Origin: an uncultured Collinsella sp.
GTDB lineage: Bacteria; Actinomycetota; Coriobacteriia; Coriobacteriales; Coriobacteriaceae
Reading direction: 5' to 3'
DNA: 56,018 nucleotides
Assembly: GCA_900557455.1 (NCBI GenBank)
Contig: USSM01000007.1
Location: 1 to 56,018, forward strand
Shown here one piece after another: positions 25,533 to 33,998 of the stretch. The notes beneath the pieces were generated by a model. The model did not search any database. It was not told the origin of the DNA and saw nothing but the letters and a program-made list of their open reading frames with translations. Positions within the stretch are counted from its first letter, which is position 1. Every line of letters starts with the position of its first letter. The translations under genes and the position numbers were made by a program.

Positions 25533-26156
25533 TTAACTGTTCTTCATGACAATCGAATCCACGACATCGGCCACATTCTCGCAGCAGTCGGCGCAGTACT
25601 CCAGGAAGGCGTACACGTCACGCCAGGCGATGACCTCGAGCGGATCCTTGCCATTGACGTGCAGGTTGCGCATGGCGTTGATGTAGAGCTCGTCGGCCTC
25701 GGATTCGATGGTGTTGATCTGGATGACGAGCTCGCGCAGGGTCTTGGACTTGCGGTAGTTGGGCAGCTCGACCATCAGGTCCTTCATGGCGCGGCAGGCG
25801 TCGGTCACCTTGTGGGCGATGACAATGGCATCGGGGTGGATGCTCTGGATGTTGGTGAAGTAGACGCGCTGCACGACGCCCTCGATACGGTCAAGCACAG
25901 TGTCGAGCGAGCAGCTCATCAGGTCCAGATCCTCGCGCTCAAGCGGGGTGATAAAGGCAGTGAGCAGGGCATCCTCGAGCTCATGGTGCTTTTTGTCGGC
26001 CGCATGCTCAATCGCATGCATCTCCTCGAGCATGCCGTGGATCTGCGCGGGATCAAAGTTCTCAAAAATCTTGATGAGCAACTCTGCGGCCTGGACAGCA
26101 AGGTCGGCGCAGGCGACGTAGTTGTCAAAGTAGAACGAATCGGGTTTCTTTGCCAT
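25533..26156 (-). CDS. DUF47 / PhoU-like partner of the Pit transporter
   Basis: A 207-residue all-helical DUF47 (Pit accessory) protein with the pattern HAIEHAADKKHHELEDALLTAFITPLEREDLDLMSCSLDTVLDRIEGV typical of the family. Such proteins modulate Pit-type phosphate transport and are encoded beside it, as here (67 bp after pit). Complete. It ends next to the 26-bp inverted repeat. Confidence 0.92.
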   Translation of the reverse strand: MAKKPDSFYFDNYVACADLAVQAAELLIKIFENFDPAQIHGMLEEMHAIEHAADKKHHELEDALLTAFITPLEREDLDLMSCSLDTVLDRIEGVVQRVYFTNIQSIHPDAIVIAHKVTDACRAMKDLMVELPNYRKSKTLRELVIQINTIESEADELYINAMRNLHVNGKDPLEVIAWRDVYAFLEYCADCCENVADVVDSIVMKNS

Positions 26157-26223
26157 GAGTGGGTCCTTTCGAGGCGAAGACGGGTGGGCGAGGTATTGCG
26201 GTCCGGATGGCCGTTCGGTTTGA

Positions 26224-27273
26224 CTAGATGAACATCATGAACAGCTTGGCCATGACAAAGCTGATGAGTCCACAAGCGGGGAAGGTGAAGAACCACGTGA
26301 ACATCATGTCCTTGACCACGCCGAAGTTGATGGCCGAGAGGCGCTTGACGGCGCCGACACCCATAATGGCGCAGGTTTTGATGTGCGTGGAGGATACGGG
26401 GATGCCGGTAAGGGTGGCAAGTAGCAGGTTTGCGGCGCCCGCCAGGTCGGCGGAGAAGCCCTGGTACTTTTCGAGCTTGACCATGCTCTGACCGACAGAC
26501 TTGATGATGCGCTCACCGCCCACGCTGGTGCCGATGCCCATGGTGGCCGAGCACAGCAGCATGATCCAGATGGGGATGCCGGCGTCGCCGACGCTCGTCT
26601 GTCCGCTGGCAAAGGCGACACCTAAAAAGAGCACGCCGATAAACTTTTGTCCATCTTGCGCGCCGTGCATAAAGCTCATGGCCGCGGCACTTGCGATCTG
26701 AGCATATTTAAAGAAGACATTGGCACGTCGCCTGTTGGCGGCGGCGAAAAGAATCGAGACGAGCTTGCACAGGACCCAGCCCATGATAAAGCCCAGGCCG
26801 ATGGAGAGCGCCAGGCCGTAGATGACCTTCATCCACTCGTGGACGTTGACGCTGCTCGCGCCGCCGAGGGCGATAGCGGCACCGGTCAGGCCGGCGATAA
26901 GGCTGTGGCTTTGCGAGGTGGGGATGCCAAAACGCGACGCTGTGGCGCCGTAGACGACGATGGAGAACAGCGCCGCGCAGAGGCACGCGAGCGCCATGGT
27001 GCTGTTTCCGCCAAAGTCGACGATATGCGAGATGGTGTTGGCGACGCTGGCGTTAAAGTGCGTCATGATGAGCACGCCGAGGAAGTTGAATGCGGCGCTC
27101 ATGAGAATGGCGGCGCGGGCGGGCATGCAACGCGTAGTGACGCAGGTCGCGATGGCGTTGGGCGCGTCGGTCCATCCATTGACGAAGATGGCGCCGAGCG
27201 CGAGGATCACGGTGACGGCAAGGACTGGGTTCGACACAATTTGGCCGAGGAAGGCTGAGAACGTTACGTCCAT
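26224..27273 (-). CDS. pit: Low-affinity inorganic phosphate transporter (Pit family)
   Basis: A 349-residue membrane protein with about ten helices and the two inverted-repeat signatures of the PiT family: GWTDAPNAIATCVTTR (residues 33-48) and FMHGAQDGQKFIGV (about 201-214). GIPTSQSHSLIAGLTGAAIALGG and GIPVSSTHIKTCAIMGVGAV are the paired transmembrane motifs. It moves metal-phosphate with a cation gradient. With Pst at 16.6-21 kb the cell encodes two separate phosphate systems, each with a PhoU-like protein. Confidence 0.93.
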   Translation of the reverse strand: MDVTFSAFLGQIVSNPVLAVTVILALGAIFVNGWTDAPNAIATCVTTRCMPARAAILMSAAFNFLGVLIMTHFNASVANTISHIVDFGGNSTMALACLCAALFSIVVYGATASRFGIPTSQSHSLIAGLTGAAIALGGASSVNVHEWMKVIYGLALSIGLGFIMGWVLCKLVSILFAAANRRRANVFFKYAQIASAAAMSFMHGAQDGQKFIGVLFLGVAFASGQTSVGDAGIPIWIMLLCSATMGIGTSVGGERIIKSVGQSMVKLEKYQGFSADLAGAANLLLATLTGIPVSSTHIKTCAIMGVGAVKRLSAINFGVVKDMMFTWFFTFPACGLISFVMAKLFMMFI

Positions 27274-27404
27274 ATATGGGCTTTCTCGAAGTTTGCAGGC
27301 ACGTTACAAAAACATGATAAATCGTATCACCTCCTGCGGGTTTCTTTACCGAGTTCTGATGGGAGAAGTGAATTTTTTGGCACTAACATTGAATATTTGC
27401 CCTG

Positions 27405-27433
27405 TTGACCGCGGGTGTTCTTTTTGCTAGCAC
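27405..27433 (+). promoter_or_regulatory. Possible promoter for the 27524 gene
   Basis: TTGACC (27405-27410) and TAGCAC (27428-27433) are 17 bp apart, in the 250-bp spacer between the divergent pit gene and the 27524 gene. Confidence 0.4.
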
Positions 27434-27523
27434 GCCATGAGGACACGGGCGCGCGCCCCAACATCCCAAAACCACAGTCTGTTCGCTTTACAATATGCAA
27501 ACATGCGTTCGATAATAGGGGGC

Positions 27524-27862
27524 ATGGAATATCGACAGACAGATGGCAAAACTCGACGCGTGCACAAGCAGTATGTGGACGTCGTGGCCCGCATCCTCGC
27601 GGGCGGACAAGTCGTGCCGGTTACCGTCTGCTGGGTCGACGGTCGCTGTTTTACGATCGACGAGATTGTCTCGTCCACCGGTTTTGGCCTAACGGTTCAC
27701 GGCATTCGTACGGCAACGTATAAGGTTCGTTTTGGTGGGCATGCGACCGAACTGTATCTGGAAGAACAGGCGCGCGAGCGACCGGATGGCTCGCAGGCCC
27801 ATCTGATGCGTTGGTGGGTGTGGGCGTTCGACCGGACGCTCGAGAGCGAGCGTCGCAGGTAA
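27524..27862 (+). CDS. Small protein of unknown function
   Basis: A 112-residue soluble protein without signal or membrane segment. It has an HTH-free, beta-rich look: HKQYVDVVARILAGGQVVPVTVCWVDGRCFTIDEIV followed by ATYKVRFGGHATELYLEEQ and a Trp-rich end (RWWVWAF). The family name is not recognised. ATG 27524 is preferred because AGGGGG stands just upstream; in-frame ATGs at 27503 and 27437 lack such a site. A terminator hairpin follows 46 bp after the stop, so it is a single-gene unit. Confidence 0.7.
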   Translation: MEYRQTDGKTRRVHKQYVDVVARILAGGQVVPVTVCWVDGRCFTIDEIVSSTGFGLTVHGIRTATYKVRFGGHATELYLEEQARERPDGSQAHLMRWWVWAFDRTLESERRR

Positions 27863-27908
27863 GAACGCGTGGCGTTCGGGTACAATGGCAGGAAACTTGT
27901 CAGCTACG

Positions 27909-27928
27909 GCGCCGTCGCGGCGCTTTTT
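27909..27928 (+). terminator. Terminator/attenuator directly before the BI-1 gene
   Basis: GCGCCG (27909-27914) pairs with CGGCGC (27918-27923) across TCG and is followed by five T. The ribosome site of the next gene (AAAGGA) begins only a few bases later, so the next gene has no room for its own promoter downstream of this stem. Confidence 0.7.
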
Positions 27929-27941
27929 GAAAGGACGAAGT

Positions 27942-28637
27942 ATGAACGATATCCAGGGCTATCAGAACGGCCCCATCGAAACCGGCGCAAGCCGTGCCAA
28001 GGAGATGTCGCCGCGCGCGTACAACCTTGTCATGTCTGCCCTGATCTTTTTGGGCTTTTGCGCCATGGGCGCCGGTGCCTACTTTACGAGCACCATGTCG
28101 TTTGCGCGCATGATGATGAGCGGCGCCGCTTTGCCGCTGGTCTTTGGCTCATTTATTTTGACCATCGTCGGCATGGTCATGATGTCGGCTGCTGCCAGCA
28201 AACAGTCCGTGGGCCTGTCGCTCGTGGGCTACGTGGTCTTTGCGAGCACCTTTGGCCTGACGGCGTCGTTTGGCCTTGCCAACTACGACCTGCCTACCAT
28301 TAACACCGCCTTTATCGCCACGGCCGCCATCACCTTTGTCTTTGGTGCGCTGGGCGTGACCTTCCCCAAGTTCTTCCAGCGTGTGTACGGCATTGGTTTT
28401 GGCATCCTACTTGCCACGATTCTGGTCGAGATCGTGCTGATGTTCATGGGCGTCTCGCAGTCCATCACCGACCTGATCGTGATCGTGGTGTTCGCCGGCT
28501 TTATTGGCTATGACACCTATGTGGCCACGACGGTGCCGCCCACGCTGCCCAACGCCGTGCTCATGGCATCCAACCTGTTCGTGGACATCATCAACGTGTT
28601 CCTGCGCATCCTGAACATCCTTGGTCGTCGCGATTAA
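27942..28637 (+). CDS. Bax inhibitor-1 / YccA family membrane protein
   Basis: A 231-residue protein with seven membrane helices starting at about residue 28, including AYNLVMSALIFLGFCAMGAGAYFTS and ending with LFVDIINVFLRILNILGRRD, the C-terminal BI-1 pattern (LDxxNxFLxxLxxxGxRR). The family forms pH-sensitive calcium leak channels and interacts with FtsH in some bacteria. ATG 27942 follows AAAGGACG. Confidence 0.88.
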   Translation: MNDIQGYQNGPIETGASRAKEMSPRAYNLVMSALIFLGFCAMGAGAYFTSTMSFARMMMSGAALPLVFGSFILTIVGMVMMSAAASKQSVGLSLVGYVVFASTFGLTASFGLANYDLPTINTAFIATAAITFVFGALGVTFPKFFQRVYGIGFGILLATILVEIVLMFMGVSQSITDLIVIVVFAGFIGYDTYVATTVPPTLPNAVLMASNLFVDIINVFLRILNILGRRD

Positions 28638-28686
28638 AACGCGGCATTGCGACGCTTCCTGCCGGACACGGTAAAACGATGCGAAA

Positions 28687-28712
28687 GGCGGTCCTTCGGG
28701 GCCGTCTTTTTT
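28687..28712 (+). terminator. Terminator after the BI-1 gene
   Basis: An eight-pair stem (28687-28694 with 28699-28706) closed by a UUCG tetraloop and followed by six T. Confidence 0.85.
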
Positions 28713-28778
28713 GTGCACGGCGGGGTATGATGGATGGGAAAAAGCCGATAGCGGCAGCGACAGGAAAGGTGGCCACGA

Positions 28779-29909
28779 ATGGCAGATGTCGACAACAGGA
28801 ACCGTAACCGCAGGTCTAACCGAGCGGGTCAGCCCAATCCCAAGCGCGAGGCGCGTGCCAAGGCCGCCGAGCGCCATGTGGTGGCTGTGTCCGAGGCCTG
28901 CGCCAAGGACATCGAGCGTTCGCTTGCCGGCGTGCGCGAGTTCGATGGTATGCCTGCCGGATTTGTCGCGGCGATGAAGGCCAAGGCCCAAGCGGCCGAC
29001 GCTGCCGAGGAACAGGTTGCTGAGGAGTCTGAGGCCGCCGAGGTCGAGACCGCTGAGGTTGCGTCCGCCGAGACCGAGGTTACGGCCGAGCCTGCACCCG
29101 CAGAGGAGGCCACGGAGGCTGAGTCCGCGCCCGCGGAGGAGGCTACTCCGGTCCTGCCCGAGGTCACCGTACTTGATGTCTCCGCCACGCAGGCAATCCT
29201 CGATAACGGCCGCGGCTATGCGCAGTTCTGCGACATGGCTGTGCTCGCTTTTGCCTCGTTCACCAATCCGGGTGGCGGCTACATCCAGGGCTATCTGGGA
29301 CAGGAGGCCACGCTGTGCGCCGATTCGTACCTGTACAACGTGCTCGACAAGCAGCGTAAGTGGTACGGCGAGAACCGTCGCCGCAACATCAACTGCGAGC
29401 TGTACCGTAACCGTGCGCTGGTGGTGCCCGCGGTGCGTTTCGACCGCAACCACGTGCACGCCTATGCCGACGTAATCGTCGCCGCTACACCCAACGCCAA
29501 GCGTGCTCGCCAGGAGTACCGCGTGAGCGACGATGCCTTGCTTGACGCTCTGCGCGACCGCATCCGCTTTGTGCTTGCCATCTGCGACGAGCTGGGTCGC
29601 GAGAAGCTCGTGCTGGGTGCTTGGGGCTGCGACAACAACGGCTTTGACGCCGAGGCCGTGGCCGAGCTCTTCCGCAAGGAGCTCGCGTCGGGCGACTTTA
29701 AGGTCAAGCAGGTCTTCTTTGCCGTGCCTTCTACGCGTTGGGACGAGGATTTTGCCAAGTTCGAGCACGTGCTGGCAAACTTCCCCGAGCGTAACGAGGA
29801 GTCCTATGCCCAGGTTGCCGCACGCGCTGCGGCTGCTCGCGCCGCCGAGCAGGCCCAGGCTGCCGCCGAGGACGATGAGGACGAGGACGATTGGCGCAAA
29901 TACTTGTAA
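28779..29909 (+). CDS. PARG-type macrodomain protein (TIGR02452-like), altered catalytic motif
   Basis: A 376-residue protein. Residues 1-65 are basic then helical; 70-130 are a Glu/Ala-rich low-complexity insert; 135-350 are a microbial poly(ADP-ribose) glycohydrolase-like macrodomain. The signature is AFASFTNPGGGYIQGYLGQEATLCADSYLYNVL: GGG at 165-167, then seven residues, then QEA at 175-177. Known PARGs have QEE here, the last Glu being catalytic; Ala177 replaces it. Further family features are LGAWGCDNNGFDAEAVAELF and VFFAVPS. It may bind ADP-ribose without cleaving it. The C-terminal 40 residues are Ala-rich then acidic. Confidence 0.8.
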   Translation: MADVDNRNRNRRSNRAGQPNPKREARAKAAERHVVAVSEACAKDIERSLAGVREFDGMPAGFVAAMKAKAQAADAAEEQVAEESEAAEVETAEVASAETEVTAEPAPAEEATEAESAPAEEATPVLPEVTVLDVSATQAILDNGRGYAQFCDMAVLAFASFTNPGGGYIQGYLGQEATLCADSYLYNVLDKQRKWYGENRRRNINCELYRNRALVVPAVRFDRNHVHAYADVIVAATPNAKRARQEYRVSDDALLDALRDRIRFVLAICDELGREKLVLGAWGCDNNGFDAEAVAELFRKELASGDFKVKQVFFAVPSTRWDEDFAKFEHVLANFPERNEESYAQVAARAAAARAAEQAQAAAEDDEDEDDWRKYL

Positions 29910-29934
29910 ACGGTGCGCGTGATGCGACATGCCG

Positions 29935-29963
29935 AGCCGACGGGGCTGCTCCCGTCGGCTTTT
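29935..29963 (+). terminator. Terminator after the PARG-like gene
   Basis: AGCCGACGGG (29935-29944) and CCCGTCGGCT (29951-29960) form a perfect ten-pair stem with a six-base loop, followed by TTT. It is only about 20 bp before the next start codon. Confidence 0.75.
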
Positions 29964-29983
29964 CACTAAAGGAAGGGCTTACG

Positions 29984-30643
29984 ATGAAAAACGTTCTGTG
30001 CTTTGGCGACAGCAATACCTACGGCTATGATCCGGCGGGCATGCGCGACGGCACCGCGGTACGCTATGCGCACGATGTGCGCTGGTGCGGCGTGGCCCAG
30101 CGCGACCTGGGCGAGGGCTGGCACGTGATTGAGGAAGGCCTCAACGGCCGCACGACGGTGCGTGACGACATGTGCCATCTGGACACTAATCTCAACGGCA
30201 TCCGCGCGTTGCCGATGCTGCTCGAGGCTCATAAGCCGCTGGATGCCATCGTGATTATGCTGGGCACCAACGACTGCAAGACGGTCTTTAACGTGGGGGC
30301 TGCCGATATCGCTGACGGTGCCATGGCGCTGATTCGCACCGTCCGCGCGTTTCCCTGGACCGAAGCCGCGCCCTGCCCGCGTATTCTGCTGATGGCGCCT
30401 ATCAAGATTAAACCGCAGATCGCCGATGTGTACATGACCGACTTTGACGAGCGCTCCGTCGAGGCCTCGGAGCATTTTGCCGAATACTATGCGTATGCTG
30501 CTAAGCAGTTTGGCTGCGACTTTTTGAATGCCGCTGATTTTGCCGAGCCGGGCGATATCGATTATCTGCACATGATGCCCGAAAGCCATGAGAGCTTGGG
30601 CCACGCCGTGGCGGCCAAGCTCAAAGAGATGCTCGGAGCGTAG
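29984..30643 (+). CDS. SGNH/GDSL-family hydrolase
   Basis: A 219-residue esterase-type protein with all SGNH blocks: GDSNTYGYDP (nucleophile Ser10), GLNGRTTV (Gly block II), IVIMLGTNDCK (Asn block III) and DYLHM (Asp-His block V). No signal peptide, so cytoplasmic. Arylesterase-like relatives act on short esters; the substrate is unknown. ATG 29984 follows AAAGGAAGGG. Confidence 0.9.
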   Translation: MKNVLCFGDSNTYGYDPAGMRDGTAVRYAHDVRWCGVAQRDLGEGWHVIEEGLNGRTTVRDDMCHLDTNLNGIRALPMLLEAHKPLDAIVIMLGTNDCKTVFNVGAADIADGAMALIRTVRAFPWTEAAPCPRILLMAPIKIKPQIADVYMTDFDERSVEASEHFAEYYAYAAKQFGCDFLNAADFAEPGDIDYLHMMPESHESLGHAVAAKLKEMLGA

Positions 30644-30698
30644 CGCGACCCAAAGCAGTACAAAAGTTCCCCTTGCGGTGGCTTGTTTCGTTGGTTTG

Positions 30699-30834
30699 TC
30701 TTGATCTGTAACAGCTGTAAGGCCGAAAACGGGCTAGATGTTACAGATTGAGATTATTTAGGTCGATATCGGTCGTTTGTCTCGATCTGTAACATCTAGG
30801 GTCGATTTCGCCGAGTTACTGTTACGGATCGAGA
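30699..30834. repeat. Two tandem stem-loop units with a shared 15-base arm
   Basis: Unit 1 pairs 30699-30713 with 30739-30753 (13 of 15) and unit 2 pairs 30780-30794 with 30820-30834 (14 of 15); both have 25-base loops and start 81 bp apart. All four arms are variants of TCTCGATCTGTAACA. Similarity continues into the loops for a further ten bases or so between the right half of unit 1 and the left half of unit 2. The region lies between the SGNH gene and thiD. Confidence 0.85.
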
Positions 30835-30844
30835 TGTTTGTGGG

Positions 30845-30884
30845 AACCACCGCAAAGGCGTCTGCCCCTTTGCGGTGGTTTTGG
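30845..30884 (+). terminator. Strong stem-loop between convergent SGNH and thiD genes
   Basis: AACCACCGCAAAGG (30845-30858) and CCTTTGCGGTGGTT (30867-30880) form a perfect 14-pair stem, with TTTTG at its plus-strand end. It probably ends plus-strand transcripts and may also protect the thiCD message end. Confidence 0.7.
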
Positions 30885-30894
30885 GCTGCGAATC

Positions 30895-31725
30895 TTAATA
30901 TTGCCACATGTGGTTGACGGGGCCGGAGCCTTTGCCCATGTCAAAGCCGGCGGCGAGAGCGCCCGTTAGGTAGGCCTTGCCGGCGTTGACGGCATCGGCA
31001 AGATCCATGCCCTGGGCCAGCGCGCAGGCGATGGCGGACGAAAGCGTACAGCCAGTACCGTGCGTGTTGCCGGTCTCGATGCGCTTGTGGCGGAACCACG
31101 TGGTGAGCGGATCGCCCAGATGGTTGCCCTCGTCATCGAGCGGCGCGGGCTCTGCTAGCACATCGTTGGCCTCGTTGACAAAATGCCCGCCCTTAACGAG
31201 AGACGCGCAGCCAAAGCGACGGGTGAGAAGCATGGCGGCATTTTGCTGCGTGCGCTCGGAATCGACCTTATAATCGGGCAGCGCCATGGCCTCGGGAATG
31301 TTGGGCGTGATAACGGTCGCCAGCGGGAACAGGCGGCGGGTGAGTGCCTCAGCGGCATCCTCGGCAATGAGGCGAGCACCCGAGGTGGCGACCATGACGG
31401 GGTCGACGACGATATTTTGTGCGTCCCAGGCGCTCAAGCGGTCGGCGATAACCTCGATAATCTCGGCAGAGGAAACCATGCCGATCTTGACGGCGCTGGG
31501 TCGAATATCGTCAAAAACGGCATCGATCTGCGCCGCGACAATATCCGGAGAGATGTTCTGCACGGCGGTAACGCCCAGTGTGTTTTGCGCTGTGATGGCA
31601 GTGATGGCCGTCTCGGCATACAGGCGGTGCGCCGTGATGGTCTTGATGTCGGCCTGAATGCCGGCGCCACCGCTGGAATCGGATCCCGCGATGGATAGAA
31701 CGGCAGGTACCTTGCTGCGATCCAT
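30895..31725 (-). CDS. thiD: Hydroxymethylpyrimidine (phosphate) kinase ThiD
   Basis: A 276-residue PfkB/ribokinase-fold kinase phosphorylating HMP and HMP-P in thiamine synthesis. VLSIAGSDSSGGAGIQADIKTITAH is the substrate-binding opening, VDPVMVATSGARL and TPNIPEAMAL the middle, and the anion-hole GNTHGTGCTLSSAIAC the catalytic end. It follows thiC with a 182-bp gap; a minus-strand TATAAT (31772-31777) suggests it also has its own promoter. Confidence 0.95.
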   Translation of the reverse strand: MDRSKVPAVLSIAGSDSSGGAGIQADIKTITAHRLYAETAITAITAQNTLGVTAVQNISPDIVAAQIDAVFDDIRPSAVKIGMVSSAEIIEVIADRLSAWDAQNIVVDPVMVATSGARLIAEDAAEALTRRLFPLATVITPNIPEAMALPDYKVDSERTQQNAAMLLTRRFGCASLVKGGHFVNEANDVLAEPAPLDDEGNHLGDPLTTWFRHKRIETGNTHGTGCTLSSAIACALAQGMDLADAVNAGKAYLTGALAAGFDMGKGSGPVNHMWQY

Positions 31726-31907
31726 GTTTGCTCCCTTGTCTGGTCGGATTCAAATGGGTCTTTTACCCCGCATTATAAAGAGGCCCAGGCCGGCGATATG
31801 CCGAACCCGGGCGCGAGATGCAATTTTTACGCAAATGCAAGCAAATGTTCACAGGTTAACAATTGGCAGGTGCTGCGGCGAACCCATAGGCGATCGCGGC
31901 GATAAGG

Positions 31908-33242
31908 CTAGTCCTCCATGCCGAGATCGATCGTCGTACCCTCGAACACCTTGTTGACGGTGCGGACGGCGCACATCTTGCCGCACATGGTGCAGGTGCC
32001 CTCGGTGGCAGCGGGGGATTCCTCGTAGCGCTTCTTACCGGTGACCGGGTCGAGAGCGCACTTCCACATGGCGTCCCAGTCGAGCTTGCGGCGTGCCTGG
32101 CCCATCTTGTCGTCCATGTCGCGGGCGTGGGGCACCTTTTTGGCGATGTCGGCGGCGTGTGCGGCGATCTTGGTGGCCATGAGGCCGTCGAGCACGTCCT
32201 GGGCGTTGGGCAGGCACAGGTGCTCGGCCGGCGTCACGTAGCACAGGAAGTCGGCTCCGGAGCTGGCGGAGATGGCGCCGCCGATGGCGGCGGTGATGTG
32301 GTCGTAGCCCACTCCGATATCGGTCACCAGCGGCCCGAGCACATAGAACGGGGCGTTGTGGCACAGGCGCTTCTGCAGTTTCATATTGGCGGCGATTTCG
32401 TCGAGCGCCATGTGACCCGGACCCTCGACCATGACCTGGACGCCGGCGGCCCAAGCGCGCTTGCACAGCTTGCCCAGCTCGATCATCTCGGCGGTCTCGG
32501 TGGCGTCGTTGGAGTCGTAGAGGCAGCCCGGGCGGCAGGAGTCGCCGAGCGAAATCGTCACGTCGTACTCGTGGCAGATTTCGAGCAGCTCGTCAAAGTA
32601 CTCGTAGAAGGGGTTTTCGTTGCCGGTGACCTCCATCCAGCCAAACAGCAGCGAGCCGCCACGGCTGACGATGTTCATGAGGCGGCCGGTCTCTTTAAAG
32701 GTCTTGGTGACCGACTTGTTGATGCCGCAGTGGATGGTCATAAAGTCCACGCCGTCCTCGGCGTGCGCGCGCACGACTTCGAACAGGTCGTCCTTGGTGA
32801 GCTTGACCAGCGGCTTTTCCATGTAGCCGATGGCGTCGTACATGGGGACGGTGCCCACCATGAGCGGTGTCTCGTCGATGAGCTGCTGGCGGAACTGGCG
32901 CGTCTTGCCCGAGTTGGAGAGGTCCATGATGGCGTCGGCGCCGTAGTCCTCGGCAATCTTGACCTTCTTCCATTCCTCGGCGGCATCGGCCTTGTCGCCC
33001 GAGATGCCCAGGTTGACATTGACCTTGGTGGACAGGCCCTCACCGACACCAAAGGCGCGCATGCCCTTTTTGATATGCACGATGTTGGCGGGGATGGCGA
33101 TGCGGCCGTCGGCCACGCGCTCGCGGATGTACTCGGGGTCGCGATGCTCGCGCTCGGCGACCTCCTTCATCTGCGGTGTGATCTGCCCGGCGCGGGCGAA
33201 GTCGATTTGCGTGACGAGCGTGGGCTCGGTTTGTGTGCTCAT
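31908..33242 (-). CDS. thiC: Phosphomethylpyrimidine synthase ThiC
   Basis: A 444-residue radical-SAM-type enzyme converting aminoimidazole ribotide to HMP-P. MKEVAEREHRDPEYIRERVADGRIAIPANI, VNVNLGISGDK, DLSNSG, HCGIN, SLGDSCRPGC and VEGPGHM are family landmarks; the C-terminal cluster site reads CTMCGKMC (CxxCxxxC), the spacing seen in the shorter ThiC clade. The start ATG at 33242 is preceded by AAGGGAG, which is the 3' edge of the TPP riboswitch; an upstream in-frame ATG eight codons earlier lies inside the riboswitch and is not used. Confidence 0.96.
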   Translation of the reverse strand: MSTQTEPTLVTQIDFARAGQITPQMKEVAEREHRDPEYIRERVADGRIAIPANIVHIKKGMRAFGVGEGLSTKVNVNLGISGDKADAAEEWKKVKIAEDYGADAIMDLSNSGKTRQFRQQLIDETPLMVGTVPMYDAIGYMEKPLVKLTKDDLFEVVRAHAEDGVDFMTIHCGINKSVTKTFKETGRLMNIVSRGGSLLFGWMEVTGNENPFYEYFDELLEICHEYDVTISLGDSCRPGCLYDSNDATETAEMIELGKLCKRAWAAGVQVMVEGPGHMALDEIAANMKLQKRLCHNAPFYVLGPLVTDIGVGYDHITAAIGGAISASSGADFLCYVTPAEHLCLPNAQDVLDGLMATKIAAHAADIAKKVPHARDMDDKMGQARRKLDWDAMWKCALDPVTGKKRYEESPAATEGTCTMCGKMCAVRTVNKVFEGTTIDLGMED

Positions 33243-33251
33243 TGGCACGGC

Positions 33252-33345
33252 TCCCTTCGTTGGCATTACCCATATCAGGTTTGCGGGTCAGGGCGGGCGC
33301 GCCCAGTCTCAGCCTGCCGTCTTGTCCTGCAAGCTCCCCGTTTAT
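33252..33345 (-). promoter_or_regulatory. TPP (THI-box) riboswitch upstream of thiC
   Basis: Read on the minus strand, the conserved blocks appear in order: ACGGGGAGC (33341-33333), GGCTGAGA, GACCC, ACCTGAT and GGTAATGCCAACGAAGGGA. The last block contains the thiC Shine-Dalgarno sequence about ten bases from the ATG, so TPP binding probably blocks translation directly. Confidence 0.95.
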
Positions 33346-33413
33346 GTGGTGGGCTCAAGTATAGCTCGAATGGGTACGATTGACGCGATGAGCATGCCCG
33401 TGGGGAGGCGAAC

Positions 33414-33935
33414 ATGAAAGACAAGCATCTGTATCGGGAGACGCAGTGGGACGTGTCGGCCGAGGAGGGCCGTGCGCACCATGGCCTTGTCGCGATTGGT
33501 TTTGCGGTGCTTGCCGTGCTGGTGATTGCCTTTTGTATTTGGACGTTTGGCGGTCGCGGCGGCACTGCCTGGGAGTTTGAGGCCGATGATAGCCTACCGA
33601 TTATGACGGTGAGGAGTACTGGCGGTAATGCCAATACGCTCGCCATTCCGGGCGATTATTGGTACCCGCGCGATGAGTTTGTGCAGTTGCAGCTGAGTGG
33701 TGGGTCCATTCCAGGCGAAGAAATCGAACGCGTGACGTTTGACGCGGCGCTCAAAACGCTGACGGTGAAGCTCAAAGATCAAGGAGATGTGCCCACGACC
33801 ATGGATATCGCCCTGACGGAATGGCGCCTGGAGCCCCCGTCGGGCGTCAAGGCGTCCGATGTGGAGCATGTCAAGATTACCTATCAGGACGGCTCGACAA
33901 GCGAGATTGCCAAGGCAGACGGCTTGGCGGAATAG
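33414..33935 (+). CDS. Single-pass membrane protein of unknown function
   Basis: A 173-residue protein: a charged cytoplasmic start (MKDKHLYRETQWDVSAEEGRAHH), one helix (about 25-46, LVAIGFAVLAVLVIAFCIWTFGG) and a beta-rich outer domain of about 120 residues with no Cys. No family recognised. Good ribosome site GGGGAGG before ATG 33414. It is divergent from the thiC riboswitch and convergent with yaaA. Confidence 0.65.
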   Translation: MKDKHLYRETQWDVSAEEGRAHHGLVAIGFAVLAVLVIAFCIWTFGGRGGTAWEFEADDSLPIMTVRSTGGNANTLAIPGDYWYPRDEFVQLQLSGGSIPGEEIERVTFDAALKTLTVKLKDQGDVPTTMDIALTEWRLEPPSGVKASDVEHVKITYQDGSTSEIAKADGLAE

Positions 33936-33998
33936 CGGGATGTTCACCGAATATCATGAAAGCATGCCGAGGTGGAGTTCGGCGCTGGCGACAGGCAT

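Noticed and set aside
28779..29170. Separate gene for the Glu/Ala-rich N-terminal part of the PARG-like protein
   Set aside because: The frame is continuous into the macrodomain with no stop or internal start supported by a ribosome site.
30699..30834. Possible CRISPR array
   Set aside because: Only two units, in inverted-pair form, with related rather than unique intervening sequence, and no cas genes in the window.
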